Below are positions 42,910 to 52,320 of a DNA stretch of 52,320 nucleotides, piece after piece. Position 1 is the first letter of the stretch. Every line of letters begins with the position of its first letter. This stretch comes from Lingula anatina (taxonomy: Eukaryota > Brachiopoda > Lingulata > Lingulida > Lingulidae). The position numbers and the translations under genes are program-made. The notes under the pieces were generated by a model. It made no database searches and was not told where the DNA came from. It worked only from the letters and a program-made list of their open reading frames with translations. The stretch covers positions 314,986-367,305 of the forward strand of contig NW_019775347.1 of the NCBI RefSeq assembly GCF_001039355.2, in the 5' to 3' direction.

Positions 42910-44465
42910 TCATTTATATTTCATATTCTTAGCCATCAGCTTCACGTTGACGTAAGAAGACAGCGTCCCTTCTTGTTTTCTAGTATTGATGTCATACAGA
43001 GGGACCTTCCTGTATCCCGTGTGTTTCAGCTGTACGACACACCTTCCTCTGTCGGTGGGTGTCTCCCTCAGCTGCGGCGTTCGGGACGCCAGGCGTATCT
43101 TCAGTTCCCTGCCTAGTTCCCGTAGACCCATTGTAGTCACGGGTGACAGGGGCCTGCAGGGAATGGGAAGCGATGAAATGCGCCTGCGCAAGTCCTAAAC
43201 AGAAAACGTCTTGCACAGAAAAATCTTGACAAAAAAACTGCATTGTTATGAATAACAAATTCCCAAGAAACAGCATCTATCTGAATTAAACTCAACTGAT
43301 ATAGCTTACGCCCTATACATACGTAGATTCTAGGCCTACAATGTGCTGACGGTTTGGTCACGTTTTGTTTTGGGCTACGTAAAATACCATGAAAGATATA
43401 AGACATTAAACCCAGCTTACTTGTGTGTCTATACAGTACCAAAATTGTGTGCAAATATGTACATTTTTACATCGACGATTTCCAGTTGAAACTAAGTTAT
43501 GCATTTTCCTGTTTAAACATGTATCTAATAATAATAATAATACATCATATACTATAGTTATCGGAATTTCTGAATTCAAATGTTGCCAATAAAAGTTGGT
43601 ATATATCTTACTTGTTTTATGGCCTCCTTAATATCTGAGTGCGACGGCGATTTTGTCTGATGACCGGATTTACTTTGAGAGTTTGGGGTGAGGACATTTC
43701 TTTGGATGTTTTTTATATTCTTCAATACACCTTTAGTATTTATCTTTGTATCGATTGTTTTAGGCGTGGTCTGTGTAAGTATCTTGAATATGAAAATGCA
43801 TTTTCTCATGATTAAAACATCTTTATACCTGCACATGTTCACAGACTACTTCCATATCTTAAGCATGTTAAATCTTTGTAAAACAATAAAATCAAAATGT
43901 AAAATGCTCACAATCATTGTATTTTTGCTTCAAAATGCATTTTGTTTTGTTTCCTCTTTGAGGAAAAATGTGAGTAACAATGACTATAAAAATGCTTTAT
44001 AAACTTCAAAACTAAAAAAAAATCAGAAGGACCTACATGTACTTGTGTGGGGGTAGGTGGACGCTGTCTCGCTATTCCAGGCGATATTCGGGGGACTGGT
44101 AAGGTGGTAGGATTGATGGCGTTCTTCTTCCATCCCTTAAACACAGTCCCTGAGCGTTCCGATGGAGCTTTAGGCCCGGATACTGCTCGAGGAGGGGGCA
44201 AAGAACTTGCCCGACTTAGACTGTTTATCTGAAGCAAATGGAATAAAGCATTATTGAAACCGTTTCTATTAAGGTTCACTAGAAGAAACGTTTTTGAGTT
44301 CTTTCTAACAAACGATTGCATTATTGAAATGGCGAACTTATATTTAAGACACGACCTCTGACAAAATTTACATCTAAGAAAAGAAGAGCAAGTTTATTAC
44401 GCGTAATTTGGGCTCACCTTGCTCTTTTTAATCCGCCTTCTACGTCTCATCTTGTTTTGTCTATT
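42910..44465 (-). CDS. Four phase-0 exons, candidate cytoplasmic tail of the DEG/ENaC channel
   Basis: Exons complement(44418..44465, 44043..44228, 43612..43770, 42910..43194) each have AG and GT borders and whole-codon lengths, ending in TGA. They read a basic stretch (NRQNKMRRRRRIKKSK), a Pro/Arg-rich piece of 62 residues, a Lys/Ser-rich piece of 53 and a final 94 residues with an RRRISS phosphosite-like motif. A strongly basic segment directly after the second membrane helix would be normal for this channel family, and strand and spacing fit. However, exon 8 of the channel has an in-frame stop at 44951 and only weak phase-0 donors (TTG|GTCGTC), so the junction is unresolved. They could also be the end of another transcript. 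No domain is recognised. Confidence 0.5.
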
Positions 44466-44950
44466 CTGTGTACTTATAGAGCGTTTTTGCTTGTATGCGA
44501 GGGCGTTTTACTGTTTTCGTGTGTTATACAGGTGTGTGCGTGCATGTACATGCAGTGTGCGTGTTATTTGTGAAGTTGCCAGTAGTTTTTTTTCACATTT
44601 TACGTAACTGCGCCGTTTATGACGTCACTAAAGTAAAAAAAAACGTCACTCTACTAACGTAATGATTTTAATTATGACATCTTTCGTTACTTAAGACAAG
44701 CTTTTGAATATACTGTAAATAAATGAACAAATAAATTTACTATGGAATAGTTTATTCACTTAAATTTCACAATTTAGGTTAATATCAAAACAATGTTGAA
44801 TAAAAAAATTCAATACTGTCGTTCTACTACCAACATGCATGTTTATTTCTAAAGTTCATAGTGAATAGAATTCATTAAAAAATTATTTAAATAAGGCCAA
44901 GTGTTGCTTATGCAGAGATGAAAATACATGTAAAAGAGACAATTTATTTT

Positions 44951-45131
44951 CTATTTCGTATCACATTTGTTTGTTTGCTTTATGTGCATTCCGCAGACGA
45001 CCAAGATACGACCTATCAGCTCAATTAATTCATACAGCGTCAAGAAACTGGCGCCAAGAAAGATGCCAAGTAGGCCGCCAATATCACCTGCAAAAATAAA
45101 AAATAAAAAAATAAAATAAAATAAAATAAAA

Positions 45132-45190
<59 letters not shown>

Positions 45191-48100
45191 ATGGAATATT
45201 AAAGCAAAAATGCATTCAGACAGCATAGCCTGCAAACACCTCCACACTGGTAGATTCATATAAAAAATAACAAAAACGAACGAACCAAAGGTCATTGTAC
45301 TCATTAATAAATAAAAAATGTGTTACACAGAATTTGATAGTTTTTTATGCAGTCTTTCCTTCTTCTGTTCATTCAAAACTCTATCCTAAAGCGATTTCTT
45401 TAGCGTGTTTTTAATTCACACTTAACACACCGAACTAAAATAATGCCAATTATTAGTCTACATGTAAACTTGCTTCGTTTTTCAAAGTGCATGAACATAA
45501 ATTGTTTAAATAATGCCAAACAATAATACTGTTCACGATAATAATGATGCTTAACTTGCTCAATTTTGACATCATTAATTGGCCCTTTCACATTTTAAAA
45601 TTAGATAAAAGCATTCAGTTATAAAGATACTTGCCGACTAGCTTTTCTAATGTGTACACTGGTATTTGTTCAATGCGCTGAAAATTTAATTCTTCATAAA
45701 ATATCCTTAGCTCCAAGTATTCTTTTCTAAAAAGATACGGAACAATTTAATCTTAATGGAGATAAGTTCAAAGCCGTTTCAATAATTCTATTATATGGAC
45801 AAATTAGTAAATTGATATATCTTCAGGATACAATACACAAAATGCTATTACCGATTCCATTAAGATATTTTAATAGCACAGAGCTATTTTGCTCACGGTA
45901 GGCCATTTTATTATTCAAGGTGTCTTTTTAAAATATCCTGTAAAAGAAAAGCACATATTTACTTTGACTTTGGGTATGTGGTGTTATGGTTATCTTTCAT
46001 AATCTATAAATGAAAATTTTGTGTCAAACCTGAGGTATTCCAATGGTTTATCCTGAGGGAGCTCGTCTGGAAGATGACCAATACTGAAATCTGCTGGATA
46101 GGTGGCGCTGTTCAGATTCACGCTGTATTGCGTGTCTTTACATGGCGGGCGGCAGCAATGGTGGTTACGCTCTTGGTGGTACCTTTCTGAAAAAACCAAC
46201 TTGATTTTTGCAGTTTGTCAGAAACAACAACCTAGTCTATTTATAGTTAGGCCTCGTTTTCTAGACCAAAATTCTATGTAAGTAATTAGATGTTACTAAA
46301 AATGTCTAAAACCTACCCAAGACTTCGAGAGAGCAGTTTATGACCTCAGCTATGGTGCAAACGTTCGCAGGCCCTAAAGAGGCAAAAATAGTGCCGTTAT
46401 TAAGAAAATTGATTAGCCTATCAATAATCCAAAATGACTATACAAAAACTCAAATAATTAAGACTAAATGGCGGAATGGGCCAAAATGCATTTTTCATTA
46501 ACGCAAGATCATGTACATATGGCAAGATAAATAAATATGAATGCTTGTTAAATCAGCAAACACCTGCCTGGATGAAACTCCATCTTACAGCCGCATAGAC
46601 TGACTAAATGCTCCATCTCACACTCCAATTCACACGCCGAGAAGCTGTAATCGCTCGTGTGTTTCAGTGGATTAACAAACTGTGCGTCATCCGTGGCAAC
46701 GCAGTTAAAGCCCTTGTAGGGTGGTGGCAAGCCGACCAGCTACAGAGAGCAAAAAAAGTGTTGGATTCGACAACTGACAACTTTTTTGCCCTGAAAATCA
46801 TTTGTATGAAGAAAAGTATAAATTAGTTTTTCTAATACTGGATACAAGTATCTTTCGGCTGATCTTTAAATATATGCGTGTCATAAACATTTTTGAATAG
46901 TTTTGGGCATATAGAATATTTCAAGATCACTTATTGCCGTTCTCTCGTCGTGCTCGTCGTTTAGGCCGGGCGCCTGTTTTGTATTGGAGAAACCAAGGTT
47001 ATTTTCCACACGAAACTTAATTATTATACATTCATTCATTATTAATTGCTTATATGAAATATATATACATGTGTCCCATTGGACACGAAAAGCAGCAGTA
47101 TGAGGTGGCTTTACGTGTTACTTAGGGTATACAGAGTATGTTCTGGATGTACGACTGAATGCCATGTATAGCAGATATAGGAAATAAATTATTTTTATTA
47201 ACTGAAATGATGGCTGTTTTTCGTTGCATACATCCACTGTTACAAACAAACATATCACACAAAAAATGGAAATTTGAATTTTTCTAATGTATTTGTTTGA
47301 AGTCTCACCTCCATCTTCTGTATGGCAAGATAATTGTCCGTCCCGGGCGCCACGGCCACGCCTAAATTCTTGACCATCGGCGTTTCCTTGTGGCCATGTA
47401 CCTGAACCTATCAACAAATAGACATTATGGAGTCCATTATTATGATGACGATAAATTAAGACGATTAATAAAGACTAACAGCCATTAGCGAAAACTACGG
47501 ACACTGAAAAATGAAAAGAACTCGCTTGGTTTTAACTTAGACTTATATTTGGGCTCTAATTCATTTAAAACCAATGTTGAAAGTGGCAGTAAAAGGAGTG
47601 TTTTTTTTTTAATTGTCTATTCATTTTATTTATTGAAAATCCTTGCTCACCTTCATCCCGGCCGCCATGAGGGCAGGCTGGCCAAAAGTGTACTCTTCAT
47701 GCTGCACCCTGATCCACAACCAGAGGCCGTCAGTGCTACCGGCACGCTCGGTCACCATGGTGCCATTGCCATTAAACTGGTGACACAGTCCGAAATCGGT
47801 TATAACTGGGCGGAAATAATCCGTGCAGTTGAAGGGTTTCCCTCGGAAAGCGCACCTGACTCCCATGTCCTCCATTTGGTGGCCCCTACGCTTGAGGTTC
47901 TCCACGACGTTCGGGTCGTTAATGAAGGCCTGTACGACCGGTGATGACAAGTTAACGCGCGCCATGTCGTCGTCCTCGTACCTCATGGTGGCTGCCACGA
48001 GAAGCTTAAACAGTTCCCCGTCCTGGGGCAGGGTGGAGTTTCTGTACCGGTTGAAATTGCACAGCGTGACTGTGGGGAAAGCAATGGGCCGGGCGTATTG

Positions 48101-48549
48101 CATCCCGACACTCGTCTGGACCGGATGCTGGTCAAATTGAATGAAGGTGCGAGATATGAGAACTACACAGAGGACGTTCATGGAGATCACGAGTAAAATC
48201 CATATTAACCTAAAATCAGAGATCAACAGCATTGGTTATGAAGAGCACTAATGGTTCTTATTGGAGATCTGCATTTAAAGGGATTCAAATTTTAGAATTT
48301 AGCCATTTGAAAAAAACTGCCATATACAATACGTGATGACACGATTAAACCTGAAGTAAACGAGGAAAAGATAAAAAACAGAAGTGTTAATTAGGCCTAC
48401 AAAAATTGTTTTTACCTACGAACAATGTGAACATCTTTCCCGCCCAGAACGTACTGGACGCCATGCATTGTAGCATCCTGGCCAAATCGTTCAACCATTT
48501 CCTTCAGTCCATCACTTGAATTTTCCACAACCTTTTTCGGTGATTCCAT
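44951..48549 (-). CDS. DEG/ENaC family (ASIC-like) sodium channel subunit
   Basis: Exons complement(48416..48549, 47651..48209, 47309..47401, 46568..46739, 46317..46373, 46030..46186, 45635..45726, 44951..45087) give 466 residues. Hallmarks in order are the gating His-Gly (H29-G30), transmembrane helix 1 at about 46-68, FPTVTLCNFN (89-98), the cysteine-rich extracellular domain (GVRCAFRGKPFNC, YSFSACELECE, CGCKMEFHPG, CRPPC), then EELNF and LVGDIGGLLGIFLGAS, with the GAS selectivity filter at 433-435. Members are trimeric amiloride-sensitive cation channels gated by protons, peptides, bile acids or force; the stimulus cannot be read here. Five extracellular sequons are visible. Introns 4 and 7 appear to use GC donors. 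Intron 7 holds a TAAA microsatellite. The gene converges on the RGM-like gene. Confidence 0.88.
45092..45192. repeat. (TAAA)n microsatellite
   Basis: About 100 bp of AT-rich tetra- and pentanucleotide units lie in the last intron of the channel gene, immediately upstream (in transcript sense) of the exon 8 acceptor. The run supplies a U-rich tract to the transcript near the acceptor. Confidence 0.95.
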
Positions 48550-51060
48550 TCTTGTAAATTGACGAGGCACTATATCATAATTTTGCTCGCTCGCAGTTGT
48601 TTTCTGGAACTGACTTAACAGTTAGGACAATTTCAACATTGCTATTGGTATTCCTACATGAAAAATAATCAGTGACAATTCCAATCTTTGACGTTTGTAC
48701 AGATATCCTGAAATTATTTCAGATAACGTTTCACCTAATCATGCGCCATACTTGAAGGTTGTAAATACTAATAATCCAAATAGTTTCACGTAAACAACGG
48801 CCACTGGACTAAAGCCCAAGTCACCTTTTCCAAGAAGCAATTAAACAAATGTCATGATGACTTAATAACACGACAGATCTATTGGATTATGCTTTACCAT
48901 TGAGTGACCGGGTCACGTGCTTCCTTTCAGGTAATGGAGCGTCCAATCACCTGAGTAACGATAGCAGGTAGTCGACTGAAAGGGGAAGATAATATGCAAT
49001 TAATTGCTTGTTCTGGTTTCCCTAGAATTATTTCAGCGAATAACGGTCTGTAAGTGGTGCTAATTTGTGCATAATGTATCAGCAAGACCGGTGACGGCCG
49101 TGTTGCTAGCATTGTTTGGTATTTCACGTTGATTGACGACGCAGAAACAGTCGGACGTAACAGAGTCGTCGTAAATTTTGATGACGACAGCTGCATTTAA
49201 CAGCACTTGAATGAGCAATGGATGTACAACTTCAAGTGAATAATAAGGCGTTACTCTCAAATTCAAGTACCGAGTACCTATTGCATAATTAGTAATCGTT
49301 TACGGCATAGCGGCGATGAAAGAAGCCTACCCCTACACCCGTTGCCGTTAAGTTTGAAAACACAAACAAATTGATGTCAAACGAAGAAATGCTAAAATTG
49401 CTCAGTGCATGGCAGGTCTTGTTTGTAACTGTAATATTATCTCTTATTTACACAGTTTGCTTTTGTGTGAAAAGATATAGTATTCCATCGGGAGGATTAT
49501 TTTTCTGTGAAACCATTCAAATTGAATCGACTTTTGCGCATTGAAATCGCTAAATTTCATTTTTTTTGTGAGAAATTCCATTCGCCAACTACTATTCTAA
49601 ATCTTTACACAGGTATCATAAGCCTAATTATCGAATTATTGGACAAGATGACACAGGCACAAAAAGAGGTGATATAAGATCCATTCTATTGCTGGCCGGC
49701 CATTAGCAATGTACACATGTATATGAACGTTTATGAACATTAAAATGTATCTGCACATGAAACGGAAATGGAGCCGTGGCACTCGAGAGATTGAACGATT
49801 CTGTCAAATATGAAATCAGGGGTGAAACAAAGGGCTCGTGAGGCATGAAGCAACATTTTCCCTACTTCCAACGACCGGAATGTCAAAAATCAATAATAAA
49901 CCATTAAATTAAGGTTTTCCGACACTTCAACTTGGAAAACTAATTGCGTTTCGCCAGCGACGTACAAACCTACGTGGACTGTCGTCTTTGATGGCAAGTT
50001 AATAAGTGCATCTCTATTATGAACCACGCCTTCGTGTTGTTGGAAACAACTAATGTCTCTTCAGTGCTTTCCTCGGGCCATTCGACCACCGCATGTCCCT
50101 ACACGGTCTTATTGTCTTGCTCCGAAAATGAAAAAAAAAAAAAAAAATTCTTCGGTTTCTATCAGTTTCGGCTTCCAGTGATTATATGTTCACACCCTTA
50201 AAACATTTTGGGTCATCTACATTAATGCCTTTATAAATTCCATCGTAACTGAAAAATTGATTTTCTTCACTTCGTCAATTACCACAACTGAAGCTATTTG
50301 CTATGTTATCACGGTTTTCCACTTTTCGCACTTATGCTAAATAATGATAATAATTATAATCAATAACGGTTGCCCTTTAAGCAGAATTCATGATGGAAAG
50401 CTTATGAACAATATTTCCTCCAGGTAATAGATACACAGAACCAACAATTTACTGATTGAACAGATTGTCTGTGGCACATTATAAATGGATTCAATCCATA
50501 CACCATGAAGATAGCAGTAGCCAGTTATCTTTGGGAGAAAAGTTATCGTGAACTTAACAACTAAACTAATATCTTAGGTTGACAAGGGTGGCTGTGTGTG
50601 TGGTTTTATTCCAAAATATTAACTTTTTCTTCTAAGGGGGGCTTGGTCGGCCCTTCGAATTCCTTCCTCGCTACTGATAAACTTCATACCGTACCCTCTT
50701 TGTACAAAATGTATGCATATCATATATATACTTATTAAACAGACCATTCTGTTTGTATCGATTGATAAATGTGGGAACCACGAAGGTTTTCAGTAAAAAG
50801 AATAAATGAAAATGTTATGTCCATGGTGTCGCCTGCACTACAGATACGTAGTTATCATGTTCGGACATTGCAGGCGACATCCAAATGTAGCAATTTCGAG
50901 TTGAATCCCCCCCCCCCCCAACCTGTTTTAATAGCCTGGAAAAATCGGGTCAAAATCTTTTAAAAGAAATTGTGAACAAGTGGTTCCAGGTCAAATTCAT
51001 GGTACCTCCTGCATACGCCCTGGTGGTACATTTACAATATAAAATAAAGAAAAAAGTGAG
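48550..51060. other. Intergenic region upstream of the DEG/ENaC gene
   Basis: No supported exon is seen on either strand; open frames are short and lack coding character. It must contain the channel promoter, but I cannot place it. An 11-bp inverted repeat lies at 50827-50879, and a C run at 50907-50919. Confidence 0.5.
50827..50879. repeat. Perfect 11-bp inverted repeat, 31-nt spacer
   Basis: TGTCGCCTGCA (50827-50837) and TGCAGGCGACA (50869-50879) are exact complements in otherwise AT-rich sequence. It may be a small foldback or a structured RNA. No terminal-repeat transposon is recognised around it. Confidence 0.6.
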
Positions 51061-51068
51061 AGTAGATG

Positions 51069-52136
51069 TTTATTTGCCATTATTTACAGGGGGTTCTTGG
51101 TTCTACACTCCAAGTTGTACAAACATATCCAGTCTATAGAAAGTGCACCAGTAGAAAAAAATTTCAGATATTTTGTTCCTAAATTCAGACAAGTTTTCAA
51201 CCAAGCTAACTGCAAATGTCATTAAAATCAAGATATCACTGTCACCACATTTTGATGTATTTCCATGATCAGACAAATGTTACAGTTGGTGGTTTAGAAA
51301 TAATTCATCATATTTGGTGAACCACTCCCACTCAGGATGTTTGGTATTAATAATAATAATAATAATCATCACAAATCATTCAAAAAAATATGCCGAAAGA
51401 GCTGGCCTTTAATTTCCAATAACAAGTGTCAGTAATAGATTTTAAACTCATCTGTCAAGTCACCTGGTAATGTTACAAAGCATTTGTCATTGAGCCTTCT
51501 CAAGGTGCAAATATTAATCATCAAAATCAAAGGCCTATAAGTTCCATGTGTATTCCTAACATTAGCCAAATTAAAAGTGTTTTGCTTTTATTTGATACAT
51601 TCCACCTAAGTAGCTCAGTTGAATTATCAGTCAGTCACTTCCAGATCCACTCTTCACAATCATAGCAGTCCTCTATGTACAGCTATATACAACAGAATGT
51701 GTTTAAAATATATTAAAATACCAGAAGGTTAACACTGGTCACCATGATACAAGGATGTTTGCAAGTGACAGATATCCCGCAAAGGTCACTGATTCCTACA
51801 CCCCAAAGATGGCACCACTTGTAGCCCAGAAAGCTTTATAAATAGATCAGTTGACACTTGATGCAGGGTGGCCTGCTTAATAGCACAAATAAAATCATTA
51901 AGTCATACTTTCTGTATCATATTGTTTTTTTCCCCAATCTCAATGTACGCACTTGATGATAAATGCCATGTCTCCAATGCATTTCAAGATTCAAGAAGGA
52001 TTTCCCAGCCACTGGGAACAGGTTTTTAAGTAAACTGAAAGTCACCAACATAATTCCATCCGAGGTCACATGCAGCAGAAGTGCACATGTTTTTACGAGT
52101 ATGCAGCTCTATGAAGTTGTCCTCAGATTCAGCAGA
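51069..52136 (-). other. Probable 3' UTR of the gene ending at 52137
   Basis: Noncoding AT-rich sequence follows the candidate stop codon on the minus strand. An AATAAA in that sense lies at 51069-51074 and would give a UTR of about 1.05 kb. The extent is inferred. Confidence 0.35.
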
Positions 52137-52233
52137 TCAAATGGTTTCCTCATCATAGGTACGTAGCTTTTGGGCATGGTTTAGGAATGACACTACTTCG
52201 GCAGTTTGGGCGTGTTTTGTGACCAAGGCCCCT
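52137..52233 (-). CDS. Probable terminal exon of an unidentified minus-strand gene
   Basis: A polypyrimidine-AG acceptor (TTATTTTTCAG in minus sense) precedes 97 nt that read 31 residues after a phase-2 join, from GALVTKHAQTAEVV to LRTYDEETI, then TGA. The composition looks coding and no stop interrupts it. The other exons would lie right of the window. I do not recognise the family. Confidence 0.4.
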
Positions 52234-52320
52234 CTGAAAAATAAAAATTAAAAAAATCAGCCTTTGTCCCCCGGCATTTGAGATTTGGAAGAAATGAAAA
52301 TACAATGTAATTGATCAGGA

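Noticed and set aside
45890-45935. Alternative channel exon after 46030
   Set aside because: The AG-preceded stretch gives an immediate stop in the required phase; exon 7 at 45726 reads through and matches the family.
47549-48140. Plus-strand frames opposite channel exon 2
   Set aside because: They are shadows of the minus-strand DEG/ENaC exon.

Overview
The window is animal nuclear DNA: AT-rich introns, GT-AG splicing, microsatellites and small inverted-repeat transposons. A dispersed marine-invertebrate-type repeat (38975-39123), very high allelic divergence and the gene content suggest a marine invertebrate, probably a lophotrochozoan such as a mollusc; the species cannot be fixed from this sequence.

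Layout. (1) 1-32978 holds one locus: the 5' half of a Sac-domain phosphoinositide phosphatase (INPP5F/SAC2, minus strand) head-to-head with the RNA polymerase II second-largest subunit (POLR2B/RPB2, plus strand, 23 exons). The locus is present in redundant pieces. 1-9690 matches 10753-20222, 20225-22356 matches 22358-24499, and 28440-30599 matches 30601-32978. Single-N junctions lie at 9694, 22357 and 30600. Copy 1 stops at exactly the place where the third segment starts, so the simplest reading is that a contig of the alternative haplotype (9695-22356) was inserted into a break of the first haplotype, with a second unmerged contig overlap at 30600. Taken once, the exons spell an uninterrupted 1174-residue RPB2, the length of the human protein. 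(2) 33517-42354 (+) encodes a 599-residue secreted/type I membrane protein of the repulsive guidance molecule (RGM) type. It has the GDPH self-cleavage motif and a polybasic RKKR site, but a transmembrane helix where RGMs normally carry a GPI anchor, and a long unrecognised N-terminal region. (3) 48549-44951 (-) encodes a DEG/ENaC sodium channel, convergent with the RGM-like gene. Two of its introns appear to be GC-AG, and four phase-0 exons at 44465-42910 may form a long cytoplasmic tail. (4) 48550-52320 is mostly noncoding and ends with a probable terminal exon of an unidentified minus-strand gene.

Noncoding structure of note: a bidirectional promoter with ETS-like and YY1-like motifs; an H/ACA-snoRNA-like hairpin in RPB2 intron 10 with a 67/69-identical copy in intron 18, and a full two-hairpin H/ACA candidate in intron 11; a MITE present in one haplotype with an exact empty site in the other; and a haplotype-specific 64-bp palindrome.

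The genes do not form one pathway. RPB2 and INPP5F are housekeeping genes sharing a promoter region; the RGM-like protein and the DEG/ENaC channel are cell-surface proteins that only share a short intergenic space.
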